From: Sheuella amnicola
Lineage (GTDB): Bacteria > Pseudomonadota > Gammaproteobacteria > Burkholderiales > Burkholderiaceae_B
Assembly: GCF_010499255.1 (NCBI RefSeq)
Contig: NZ_JAAGRN010000008.1
Coordinates: 99,733-163,732 of the forward strand
Length of the DNA: 64,000 nt
Direction of reading: 5' to 3'
In this document: positions 1 to 8,516 of the stretch, piece by piece
Numbering within the stretch: position 1 is the first letter of the stretch
Layout: the number at the start of each line of letters is the position of its first letter
The notes under the pieces: model-generated
Database searches by the model: none
Seen by the model: the letters and a program-made list of their open reading frames with translations, nothing else
What the model was told of the DNA's origin: nothing
Position numbers and translations under genes: made by a program

Positions 1-1
1 A

Positions 2-157
2 ATCGTGTTTCTTCTGAAACGTGTTGGTTTCACACACTTTCACATTCCGGATCCGGGTGCCTCGGAACTGGCCGAAAACATACTGCGTCCCTTCGCGGGA
101 CACTATCAGGGCGCGCAAGACGGAACGCTTTCGCCCTGGCAGCAAAAGATGATCTAA
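2..157 (+). CDS. C-terminal fragment of an unidentified protein
   Basis: An open frame enters from the left edge and stops at the TAA at 155-157, leaving about 51 residues. The tail contains a mixed hydrophobic/His segment (VGFTHFHIPDPGASELAEN) and ends in WQQKMI. I do not recognise the family from this fragment. No terminator-like hairpin is evident in the 225 bases that follow. Frame continuity to the window edge is the only support. Confidence 0.5.
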   Translation: MVFLLKRVGFTHFHIPDPGASELAENILRPFAGHYQGAQDGTLSPWQQKMI

Positions 158-382
158 ATCAATCGCGACAGAGTTGCCGCCGCAGCTGTATCGGCGATCA
201 GAGATACGCCGTACAGCATGCAGACGATCGCAACAGCACGAAAAAAGTAACTGCGATAACGAGTGGTTGAATGTGTCTTTTTCATGACTACAATCATAGA
301 GACGCAATTCAAATTTGCGAACAATCGATTTCTTATTTCCTTATAAGAAAATCACGCTCAATCGAACTAGGGGAGACAACGC

Positions 383-967
383 ATGACCACAGGCAATCAA
401 CAAAAAGAAAAGCGCTTTGCACAATTAACCTTGGACACAGTGCCACCGCAATCGCGCGGACTAGCGCAAGAGATTCTGGATATTTCAAGCATCGGCCTGG
501 GTGGTCCCTACAATGTCATGCTGCGTAGCCCCGAGTTCGCTGCACGCATCAAACACTTGCTCGATTACTTGCGATTTGGCTCGTCACTTCCGAAAAGACT
601 GAACGAGTTTGCAATTCTGATCCAGGCGAGAATTTGGACCTCTCAGGTTGAATGGTTCGCGCATTACCCAATCGCCTTGAAGGCAGGGTTACCCGCCTCG
701 ATCGCCGATGACCTCAAAGCCAATATTCGCCCACGCAATATGCAACCCGATGAAGAGGTCGTCTACGATGTCTGCATGACGATGACCAAGACGCACGAAA
801 TCAGCGATGAGCTGTTCGAACATGCAAAAGCTGTATTGGGCGAACAACAATTGGTTGATCTGATCGCGGTCAGCGGAACATATGTCACGATCGCGATGTT
901 ATTGAGTCTAGGAAACGAACCATCGCCCGCGGACAAGCCACTACCCTTTCCCGAAAAACTGCGCTAA
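383..967 (+). CDS. Carboxymuconolactone decarboxylase (CMD/AhpD-like) family protein
   Basis: A 194-residue cytosolic protein of the CMD-like fold. The central segment (about 75-105), ILIQARIWTSQVEWFAHYP followed by ALKAGL, matches the usual family pattern of an Arg/Trp-rich helix, then E-W-x-x-H, then A-x-x-A-G-L. The redox CxxC pair of AhpD is absent, so it belongs to the non-peroxidatic branch, whose members often sit with catabolic genes. The ATG at 383 follows a purine-rich GGGGAGAC, which supports this start. It converges on the TPR glycosyltransferase with no bases between the two stops. The substrate cannot be told from sequence. Confidence 0.8.
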   Translation: MTTGNQQKEKRFAQLTLDTVPPQSRGLAQEILDISSIGLGGPYNVMLRSPEFAARIKHLLDYLRFGSSLPKRLNEFAILIQARIWTSQVEWFAHYPIALKAGLPASIADDLKANIRPRNMQPDEEVVYDVCMTMTKTHEISDELFEHAKAVLGEQQLVDLIAVSGTYVTIAMLLSLGNEPSPADKPLPFPEKLR

Positions 968-3043
968 TCAAGGGTTGACCCGCAAGTGATCAACCGTTTG
1001 ACCGGCCAGTCGACGCGCGTGAATAGACTCGAAGGCCGATTCGAGGTGATGCGTAAACAGGCCGGTATTGAATAAAGGACTCGATAATCTATTTTGGGCG
1101 AGCTTGTCGCGAATCCCTCTCAATTTTTCGGGGTTACCGGCCAGCTCGATGGCCAGTGCCTCGAACGAAGAGGCAGATGTTGTCACTAATTCCGGCAAGT
1201 CGATGGCATGCAACAAGCTGGCCGCGACCCGACTTGCAAATGACTGCCCTGCGATGGTGAGCACTGGCAAGCCTGCCCATAATGCATCACTTGCTGTCGT
1301 ATGCGCGTTATACGGCAATGTATCCAGAAATAGATCAGCGGCACGTTGCCTGGCTAAATGCAGTTCAACGGGCATATTTTGTGCAAAAACAAGTCTCGAT
1401 GGGTCCACGCCCCGAGAGAGTGCTTCATGACGCAAATTGCTTTGTGTCTGATCGCTACCTTGCAACAGCCACAACACACTGTCCGGCACCGCTTTTAGAA
1501 TAGTCATCCAGCTGTCGAATGTTGCAGGCAGAATTTTGTAATTGCTATTGAAGCAGCAGAAGACAAAACCGGATTCCGGAAGATTCAGTTCAGCTCGATT
1601 GAAGGTTCGATTCGCAATGGGGCGCTTGTTGTCATTGGCCTGATAACTATGCGGAAGAAAAATGATTTTTTCGCTATAAAAAGAAAGGCTATCGGGCAAT
1701 TGCGTTTCAGGCGAGCCATTTTTAGCTTGATTGATTTCAGTTGGGATCAGAATCGGATCCCCAATCACATAGTCGATGAAATCTGCGCCCATCGTACCTG
1801 GATAACCCAGATAGTTAATCTGGATAGGCGCCACGCGTGCAGCGAACAAATCCGGACGGCATCCTTTAGTCAACCCGCTCAGATCGATGGCGATATCGAT
1901 TTCGAGCTTGCGGGCCAACGCAACAACGTCTTTGGCGGATTTTTCGCGCACATCATGAAAATGATCAAAACTCTGTTCCAACCGCTTGCGCATTGCGTCC
2001 TGGGTATCGGGTCCGCTTGAAAACGCATGCACCTCGAATCGAGACCTGTCATGATGATCGAAAACACCCGCGATTAGATAGGCAACAGGATGGTTCCAAT
2101 AATCGGCGGAAAAATAACCTAAACGGATTTTTTCATGTTTGCCCCGCTTAGGAATCGGACTGGCCGGCGATTTCTTAGGGAAACGATCCCGCACCCAACG
2201 CTCTGCCAACTTGCGTTGTCGTGCGCCATCATCGCACAGGGCCAAAAAGGGAAACGGTGGACATACCTTCTTGCCGGCGTCAACCTGATCAAGCAACAAC
2301 GCAAGTTCGCGATCGAAGTCACACCACTGACACATATGCATCTTCAAATTCAGGCGCGTGCCTGCAAGCTCGGGAATATCATCTCGATATGCAAGTGCCC
2401 GATCGTAACTTTGCACTGCCTGTTCGAATTTTCGAAGTTCAGCCAAAGCGTGGCCACGGTTATGCCAGGCGTCGGCATAATCGGAAACAAGCTCGATTGC
2501 CCGGTCGTAACTGGCGATCGCATCGTCGTAACGAGCGATGGCTTTTAATGCATTTCCTCTGTTGTATAACGCAATTGCGTTGGAAGAATCCAGTTCGATG
2601 GCTCTGTCATAGCTAGCCAGAGCGGCATCCCAGCGCCCCAGAACCTGCAACAAATCACCACGGTTGTTATGCGCTTCGGCAAAACCCGGATCCAGGGCCA
2701 ATGCCTTGTTGTAACTGACCAATGCGGCATCGAACAAGCGTTGATCTTGTAGAACGTTTCCGAGGTTGTTGTGGGCTTGCGCAAAATCCGGCACCAGTGC
2801 GATGGCTTTTTTGATCAAGGTCGCAGCACGGTCCAGTTGTCCGGACTGAAAACACAAAACACCCAACATGTGCAAAGCATCAAAATGCTTGGGTTGTTTT
2901 TTCAGCACAGCCTCGTACAACGAGCGCGCTTCGGACAATCGACCCTGTTGATGCAGGTCGAGCCCTTGCTGAAACATGAGGGTAAGTTGCTGCGCAACCG
3001 AAAGCTTGGCGTGAGGCGTCGAAAATGGATTAGAGGCGTTCAT
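968..3043 (-). CDS. TPR-repeat O-GlcNAc transferase-like protein (GT41, SPINDLY family)
   Basis: A 691-residue protein with six to seven tetratricopeptide repeats (about residues 20-240, with recurring motifs such as AHNNLGNVLQ and ALASYDRAIELD) followed by a GT41 catalytic region (about 310-680). Family landmarks seen include GYFSADYWNHPV (the His-Pro of the N-lobe), IDLSGLTKG, INYLGYPGTMGADFIDY and the nucleotide-sugar region HTTASDALWAGLPVLT followed by SRVAASLL. Bacterial relatives glycosylate proteins such as flagellins or adhesins, or have unknown targets. No glycan synthesis gene or obvious acceptor lies beside it. It is transcribed away from the Bug gene at 3186, sharing a 142-base upstream region. 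Family is well supported; sugar donor and acceptor are unknown. Confidence 0.88.
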   Translation of the reverse strand: MNASNPFSTPHAKLSVAQQLTLMFQQGLDLHQQGRLSEARSLYEAVLKKQPKHFDALHMLGVLCFQSGQLDRAATLIKKAIALVPDFAQAHNNLGNVLQDQRLFDAALVSYNKALALDPGFAEAHNNRGDLLQVLGRWDAALASYDRAIELDSSNAIALYNRGNALKAIARYDDAIASYDRAIELVSDYADAWHNRGHALAELRKFEQAVQSYDRALAYRDDIPELAGTRLNLKMHMCQWCDFDRELALLLDQVDAGKKVCPPFPFLALCDDGARQRKLAERWVRDRFPKKSPASPIPKRGKHEKIRLGYFSADYWNHPVAYLIAGVFDHHDRSRFEVHAFSSGPDTQDAMRKRLEQSFDHFHDVREKSAKDVVALARKLEIDIAIDLSGLTKGCRPDLFAARVAPIQINYLGYPGTMGADFIDYVIGDPILIPTEINQAKNGSPETQLPDSLSFYSEKIIFLPHSYQANDNKRPIANRTFNRAELNLPESGFVFCCFNSNYKILPATFDSWMTILKAVPDSVLWLLQGSDQTQSNLRHEALSRGVDPSRLVFAQNMPVELHLARQRAADLFLDTLPYNAHTTASDALWAGLPVLTIAGQSFASRVAASLLHAIDLPELVTTSASSFEALAIELAGNPEKLRGIRDKLAQNRLSSPLFNTGLFTHHLESAFESIHARRLAGQTVDHLRVNP

Positions 3044-3185
3044 GCCGCGATTTTAAGGGGTTTTGCCAAACGATCCTTTACGAATTCGTTACGATCCGGT
3101 TTAAATGCTTACGCGGCCGATTTCTGCGTGTTATGTTTAAACAGTCATTCAACCGATTCGTGCAGAAACAAGCGAGGCAATCCAC

Positions 3186-4166
3186 ATGAAAAAAATATTC
3201 ACCGGTCTATTTCTTTGCGCGTTAACTATCACCGGCATCCCCTTAGCTGCGCAAGCGCAAAGTGCAGCGAACTTTCCTAATCGGACAGTCAAAATCGTCG
3301 TCCCGTTCGCACCCGGTGGATCGACCGATGCACTGGCCCGCCTGCTCGCGCAACGGCTAACCGCCTCCTGGGGACAAACCGTCATTGTCGAAAACAAGCC
3401 CGGCGCCGGAGCCACGCTTGGCGCCGACTATGTCGCCAAATCCACGCCCGATGGCTACACCGTTCTGATGGGCGCAGCTCACCATACGATCGCGCAAAAC
3501 GTCTACAAAAACCTTCCCTATCATTTTGGACGTGATTTTGCGGCGGTCAGCATGGTCGCCATGATCCCCAATGTGGTTGTGGTCAACGCAAAGGTTCCGG
3601 TCAACAACATCCAGGATCTGATCGCCTTGGCTAAAAAGGAACCCGGAAAATTGAACTACGGCTCGGCCGGTGCCGGAACCGCGCATCACTTGCTGGGTGA
3701 ATCATTCAATCTTAAAGCCGGTACCCAACTTGTTCATATCCCCTACAAAGGCAGTTCTCCCGCAGTGGCAGATCTGGTCAGTGGCCAGGTACAGGTGATG
3801 TTCGATACGGTTTCATCGGCGCTCCCCCAGATCAATGCCGGCAAAACCAAAGCCCTGGCTGTCACAACAGCAAAACGATCGTCCGCCCTTCCGAATGTTC
3901 CGACATTGAGCGAAACGGTCTTGCCCGGCTTTGACTTTGGCACTTGGTTCGGAATTTTGGCGCCTGCGGCCACCCCCACCGACGTCATCACCAAAATGAG
4001 CAACGAAATCATCAAAATCGTCCATATGCCCGAAGTTCGCAAGCAATTACTGGAAATGGGCTCTGAACCAATTGGCAACACTCCGGCCGAAATGAAGGCC
4101 CAGATCGATGAAGAACTGCTTGAGTTTGGCTCCCTGACCAAACAGATCAAGCTCATCGTCGATTGA
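3186..4166 (+). CDS. Bug/TctC-family periplasmic solute receptor
   Basis: A 326-residue protein with a Sec signal peptide (KKIFTGLFLCALTITG, cleavage near AQAQS). The Bug family signature is clear: FPNRTVKIVVPFAPGGSTD near the mature N terminus, VENKPGAGATLGADYVAKS, VHIPYKGSSPA and PNVPTLSE. These receptors bind carboxylates or other small organics in the periplasm and normally feed a TctAB-type membrane transporter or act in sensing. No tctA or tctB is adjacent. An aldo/keto reductase follows after 83 bases and could be cotranscribed. The ATG at 3186 is preceded by GAGGCAATCCAC, an acceptable ribosome binding site. The ligand cannot be assigned. Confidence 0.92.
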   Translation: MKKIFTGLFLCALTITGIPLAAQAQSAANFPNRTVKIVVPFAPGGSTDALARLLAQRLTASWGQTVIVENKPGAGATLGADYVAKSTPDGYTVLMGAAHHTIAQNVYKNLPYHFGRDFAAVSMVAMIPNVVVVNAKVPVNNIQDLIALAKKEPGKLNYGSAGAGTAHHLLGESFNLKAGTQLVHIPYKGSSPAVADLVSGQVQVMFDTVSSALPQINAGKTKALAVTTAKRSSALPNVPTLSETVLPGFDFGTWFGILAPAATPTDVITKMSNEIIKIVHMPEVRKQLLEMGSEPIGNTPAEMKAQIDEELLEFGSLTKQIKLIVD

Positions 4167-4249
4167 ATTGGACTAAAAAAATGCCTCCCATATCGGGTCG
4201 CCGTCATGTAAGCTTTTCGAATACTTGACCACCGACCCGGATATGCATC

Positions 4250-5275
4250 ATGGCAACTGACAAACCACCTGTTTACGAAACACTTGGCGCAAGCGGATTG
4301 CGCGTACCTCGCCTGTGGCTTGGGGCCATGATGTTCGGTGACCAAACCGATGAGGCAGTCGCTCGCGAAATGGTGGCCGTCACGCGTGATGCCGGCCTGA
4401 ATGCAATCGATACCGCAGATAACTACGCCGGCGGTGAATCCGAAAAGATGGTCGGAAAACTGATCGCAAAAGATCGCTCGCGCTGGGTAGTGGCCACCAA
4501 AGTCGCCAATCCAATCGGCAACGAGCCGAATGATCGCGGCACATCCAGACACTGGGTCATGCGCGAAGTCGACAACAGCTTGTCACGCCTGGCCACCGAT
4601 TACATCGATGTCTACTACATGCATCGGGATGACGAATCCGTCCCGATTGAAGAGGTGCTGTCGACTTTCGCCCGTCTGATCGAGCTTGGCAAAATCCGTT
4701 ATTACGGTGTGTCTAACTTTCGTGGCTGGCGTGTGGCACGTATGGTTGAAACCGCGCGCCGCATGGGAGTGCCCCAACCAATTGTCTGCCAGCCCCCTTA
4801 TAGCGCCGTCACGCGCCTGATCGAAACCGAACTGATTCCAAGTTGCAACCATTATGGAGTGGGCGTGGTGGCCTACAGCCCGCTTGCACGCGGGGTGTTG
4901 ACCGGGAAATATCAACCCGATGTGGCTCCCGACGCCAACAGCCGGGCCGGGCGAGGCGATCGACGCATGCACCAGACTGAATTCAGGCCTGAGTCCATGA
5001 ATGTCGCTAATGAGCTTAAAGCATATGCCCAAAGCCGCGGTCTGAGTCCGACCCAATTCGCCATTGCCTGGGCACTAAACAACCGATGCATCAGCGGAGT
5101 GATCGGAGGCCCCCGAACGCTTGATCAATGGCAGGACTATGTTTTGTCCTTGAATGTCCAGCTAACGGCTGAAGACGAGGCACTAGTCGATCGTCTGGTG
5201 CCCCAGGGCTACGCATCCACCCATGGATTCGTTGATCCCCAATATCCGATCCAGGGAAGAAAACCCCGCAACTAG
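4250..5275 (+). CDS. Aldo/keto reductase
   Basis: A 341-residue NADP(H)-dependent oxidoreductase of the AKR superfamily, probably a cytosolic (alpha/beta)8 barrel. The four catalytic positions are visible: Asp and Tyr in NAIDTADNYAGGESE, Lys in WVVATKVANP and His in VYYMHRDD. The cofactor loop near the C terminus (GVIGGPRTLDQ) is also typical. The overall pattern (ETLGASGLRVPRLWLGAMMFG) is that of the YajO/AKR11-13-like group acting on aldehydes or ketones of unknown identity. It follows the Bug gene by 83 bases in the same direction. A second, Tat-exported AKR lies at 44333. Confidence 0.9.
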   Translation: MATDKPPVYETLGASGLRVPRLWLGAMMFGDQTDEAVAREMVAVTRDAGLNAIDTADNYAGGESEKMVGKLIAKDRSRWVVATKVANPIGNEPNDRGTSRHWVMREVDNSLSRLATDYIDVYYMHRDDESVPIEEVLSTFARLIELGKIRYYGVSNFRGWRVARMVETARRMGVPQPIVCQPPYSAVTRLIETELIPSCNHYGVGVVAYSPLARGVLTGKYQPDVAPDANSRAGRGDRRMHQTEFRPESMNVANELKAYAQSRGLSPTQFAIAWALNNRCISGVIGGPRTLDQWQDYVLSLNVQLTAEDEALVDRLVPQGYASTHGFVDPQYPIQGRKPRN

Positions 5276-5393
5276 GTTGCAAAGCGAAGGTATCCGTTTC
5301 AACCGATTACTCTACGCCCAACGTCCCGGCTTTTTACTGCGATAATCTTGAACATTAGAGTTCAATTTGCATCGCACCGGGATTAAGCGCGAC

Positions 5394-7568
5394 ATGAGTA
5401 AACGTGATATCGACATCCAGAGCATCGTACACCTACGCGGCCCCAATCTCTGGAGCTACATTCCGACCCTTGAATCGCTGATCGATATCGGCGAGCTTGA
5501 AGAATGCCCTTCAGACAAAGTTCCCGGCATGTACGAAAGATTGGTCGAATGGCTGCCCAGCCTGATCGAGCACCGCTGTAGCCCCGGCGTGCGAGGCGGC
5601 TTTCTTCAACGACTGCGCACAGGCACATGGCCTTGCCATGTTCTCGAACATGTCACCATCGCACTGCAAGATCTTGCAGGCGTACCCGGACATTTCGGAC
5701 GAGCCCGCGAAACGAATAAAAGCGGCGTATACAAAGTCGTCGTCAGCGCATGGCAATTCGAGGTGACGAAAGCCGCTCTTTTCGAGGGTCGCAAACTTGT
5801 TCTCGCCGCGATGGAAAACACGCCTTATGACCTTCAGGCCGGATTGGCCCACCTGCGCGAGCTGGTCCAGGAGCACTGCCTGGGTCCCAGCACGGCAGCC
5901 ATTACTTTTGCTGCTGAAGACCGTGAAATCCCTGTAATCCGTCTAAACACCGGCAATCTGGTCCAGTTCGGTTATGGCTGCAAGCAGCGCCGCATCTGGA
6001 CAGCTGAAACCGACCGCACCAGTGCGATTGCGGAAACCATATCTCGCGATAAAGACCTGACCAAGTCATTGCTAGAGGCCTGCGGCGTGCCGATTCCTCA
6101 GGGTCGTGCTGTCGATAGCGCCGCCGATGCCTGGGATGCAGCTCAGGATCTGGGCTTGCCCGTCGTGGTTAAACCAGTCGATGGCAATCATGGTCGCGGC
6201 GTATTCACCAATTTGCTGACGCAAAAAGAAGTAGAAGCGGCTTACGATGTCGCCGTGGACGAAGGTTCAGGCGTACTGGTCGAGCGCTTTATCCTCGGCA
6301 ATGAACATCGCCTGCTGATTGTCGGCGGCAAGCTTGCTGCTGCGGCAAAAGGCCAAACCGCATCGGTAATCGGCGACGGAAAGCATACCGTTCATGAACT
6401 CATACAAATTCAGATCAATTCCGATCCCCGCCGCGGGTCGGATGAAGATCAGCCGCTCAATCCCGTGCGTATTGATTCTGCCGCCAGACTTGAACTTGAA
6501 CGTCAGGGGCTGCATGCAGACGCTGTTCCGGCTGCGGGAGTTGAGGTCCTGATTCAGCGCAACGGCAACGTTGCGTTCGACTGCACCAAGGATGTTCACC
6601 CCGAGGTGACTGCCATGGCAGCACTCGCAGCCAAAGCCGTAGGGCTGGATGTTGCAGGCATCGATCTGGTCGCACTTGATATTTCACGTCCTCTCAATGA
6701 GCAAGGCGGTGCGATTGTCGAAGTCAATGCCGGGCCCGGTTTACTGATGCACCTAAAGCCTGCCGAAGGCGAGCCGCAACCGGTCGGAAAAATCATTCTG
6801 GATCATATGTTTCCCGAGGGCGAACACGGTATCATGCCACTAGTCGGTATCACCGGATCCGAAGGCACGACTCTGGTCGCCAGAATTGTCCACAGCCTGT
6901 TGAGTCTGCGTGGACTGAAAACCGGCATTGCAAGCACAGAAGGCTTAGCGATCGGACAAAGACAGTTACGTGCCGGCAATTGCGCTACCTGGGATGATGC
7001 ACGTCGCCTGCTGTTGAACTGTGAAGTCGAAGCTGCCGTTATTGAAAATAGCGGGATGGAAATCATCAAAAATGGTCTCGCTTACGAAAAATGTACTGTA
7101 GGTATCGTCACAAACATCATTTATACGGACGAGATGAAACGTCCGGATATTGCCTACCATGACTTCGAAGAGGCTTCGGATCTTGTGAAGGTTTACAGAA
7201 CCCAGGCAGATGTTGTTCTCGAAGATGGTTGTTCGGTTTTGAATGCGCAAGACCCGAATGTCGCCGAAATTGCCCAGTACAGTGGCGGTTCGGTCACCTT
7301 GTACAGTCTGGACCCCAATCTGCCTATGGTGATTGACCACCTGTCGGAGGGCAAGCGCGCGATATTGGTCGAAAACGGCAAACTGATTCTTGCCGAAGGT
7401 TCAGTCAAAACTGCGTTGTGCGACTTGGCCGAAATTCCGGTCACTGAAAATGGGAGCAAGCCGGAACAGATCCGATGCGTCATGGCTGCCGCTGCAGCTG
7501 CATGGGCTCTGGATTTCCCAACCGACCTGATTCAAGCTGGCCTGGAAGCGTTCAAGCTCGAAACTTGA
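5394..7568 (+). CDS. cphA': Cyanophycin synthetase-like protein (CphA'/CphA2 type) with altered Mur-domain P-loop
   Basis: About 724 residues from the ATG at 5394; a TTG 27 bases upstream is a weaker alternative. Order: CphA N domain (1-160), ATP-grasp domain (about 200-475) with the glycine-rich loop KPVDGNHGRGV and the metal-binding VEVNAGPGLLMHLKPAEG, then a short Mur-ligase-like domain (480-724). Classical CphA is near 870 residues and has GTNGKTTT in the Mur domain. Here residues 488-495 read GSEGTTLV, so the P-loop lysine is replaced by Thr 492 and the C-terminal subdomain is shortened. This suggests that only the ATP-grasp half binds ATP, recalling CphA2/CphA' proteins. A partner cphA is not in the window. 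A hairpin terminator follows. Family is sure; activity is inferred. Confidence 0.85.
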   Translation: MSKRDIDIQSIVHLRGPNLWSYIPTLESLIDIGELEECPSDKVPGMYERLVEWLPSLIEHRCSPGVRGGFLQRLRTGTWPCHVLEHVTIALQDLAGVPGHFGRARETNKSGVYKVVVSAWQFEVTKAALFEGRKLVLAAMENTPYDLQAGLAHLRELVQEHCLGPSTAAITFAAEDREIPVIRLNTGNLVQFGYGCKQRRIWTAETDRTSAIAETISRDKDLTKSLLEACGVPIPQGRAVDSAADAWDAAQDLGLPVVVKPVDGNHGRGVFTNLLTQKEVEAAYDVAVDEGSGVLVERFILGNEHRLLIVGGKLAAAAKGQTASVIGDGKHTVHELIQIQINSDPRRGSDEDQPLNPVRIDSAARLELERQGLHADAVPAAGVEVLIQRNGNVAFDCTKDVHPEVTAMAALAAKAVGLDVAGIDLVALDISRPLNEQGGAIVEVNAGPGLLMHLKPAEGEPQPVGKIILDHMFPEGEHGIMPLVGITGSEGTTLVARIVHSLLSLRGLKTGIASTEGLAIGQRQLRAGNCATWDDARRLLLNCEVEAAVIENSGMEIIKNGLAYEKCTVGIVTNIIYTDEMKRPDIAYHDFEEASDLVKVYRTQADVVLEDGCSVLNAQDPNVAEIAQYSGGSVTLYSLDPNLPMVIDHLSEGKRAILVENGKLILAEGSVKTALCDLAEIPVTENGSKPEQIRCVMAAAAAAWALDFPTDLIQAGLEAFKLET

Positions 7569-7582
7569 TGATCCAACAATAC

Positions 7583-7612
7583 GGCTCGTCATAAAGACGA
7601 GCCTCTATTTTT
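7583..7612 (+). terminator. Rho-independent terminator after the cyanophycin synthetase-like gene
   Basis: Perfect 8-bp stem GGCTCGTC / GACGAGCC (7583-7590 and 7596-7603) with a 5-base ATAAA loop and a T-rich tail TCTATTTTT. It also lies just past the stop of the opposing prolyl iminopeptidase gene, so it may act on both strands, though the tail on the minus side is poor. Confidence 0.7.
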
Positions 7613-8516
7613 GCCACTGAGCGATCGCCCGGGTCACAGCCGCAAACATCGCCGGATGCGTGAGATCGTGACCGCAATCAGGTATGCCGACAAGTTTGGC
7701 TTGCGGCATTGCACGCTTGATCGCCAGACTGTTTTCGTAAGGGCACACGGCATCATTGATACCGTGAACCAACACAGCATCCAATCCTTGCAATGCTTTA
7801 GGATCAAGCAAAGCCTCGCGTGTCGTAAAACAACCATGCCTCAGATAATGGCACTGGACGCGGTAACGTGAAACTAGGGAATCGCCTACAGTCAACTCAA
7901 AGTCCGGAGCAGTCATTGGATATGCATTAAGTGCAGATTCATAGCGCGCCCAGGCAAGTGCCAGCGCGGCCTGCTCCAGCTTGTTATTTTCCAGGCAAAA
8001 CACCCTATAGCCATACCCGAGCAAGTCTTCCCCGGTCGCAGGAACATGAGCCATCAGATCCGACCATATTTCACGGCATGACTCGGGTGGCCTTTTCATG
8101 AAGGCATCAATTTCATGCACACTGCACAAAAAAGTGCTGCGCAACAGTAAATGGCGAATCATCTCAGGATGTTGCTGCGCATAGGCAAGTGCAAGTGCGC
8201 CTCCCCACGATCCCCCTACGACATTCCAGCTTGAGATGCCGAGAAAATGTCGGAGCTTTTCAATATCTGAAACCAGGTCGGACGTACGATTATGTTCTAA
8301 CTCACCTGCCGGACGGCTGTTGCCGCAACCGCGCTGATCAAACTGGATGATATGAAAATACGATGGGTCGAAGACCCTTCGATGCGCAGGACTTGAGGCA
8401 CTGCCCGGACCACCATGCAGCCAAACTACAGGCACGCCGTCAGGGTTGCCGCTGGATTGCCAGTGGATGCCGTGGCCACGCCCGACATCCAACCAGCCTT
8501 GCTGATTTTGTTCCAA
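7605..8516 (-). CDS. pip: Prolyl iminopeptidase (alpha/beta hydrolase, family S33)
   Basis: A 303-residue enzyme that releases N-terminal proline from peptides. Diagnostic motifs: GWLDVGRGHGIHW, the oxyanion motif HGGPG, FDQRGCGNSRP, the nucleophile elbow VVGGSWGG (Ser), an acid in VHGINDAVCP and the catalytic His in IPDCGHDLTHP. The frame opens directly after the TAA of the gene upstream, so the start must be non-ATG: TTG at 8516, or a second TTG at 8492 that would cut into the conserved GWLDVG. Usual family members carry about ten more N-terminal residues. The stop-start arrangement TAA-TTG implies translational coupling to the secreted low-complexity protein, or readthrough. The function call is firm; the start is not. 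Confidence 0.88.
   Translation of the reverse strand: MEQNQQGWLDVGRGHGIHWQSSGNPDGVPVVWLHGGPGSASSPAHRRVFDPSYFHIIQFDQRGCGNSRPAGELEHNRTSDLVSDIEKLRHFLGISSWNVVGGSWGGALALAYAQQHPEMIRHLLLRSTFLCSVHEIDAFMKRPPESCREIWSDLMAHVPATGEDLLGYGYRVFCLENNKLEQAALALAWARYESALNAYPMTAPDFELTVGDSLVSRYRVQCHYLRHGCFTTREALLDPKALQGLDAVLVHGINDAVCPYENSLAIKRAMPQAKLVGIPDCGHDLTHPAMFAAVTRAIAQWQK

Noticed and set aside
3743..4552. Long open frame (269 codons) on the minus strand
   Set aside because: It lies opposite the clear Bug and aldo/keto reductase genes, has no family-like sequence and no ribosome binding site.
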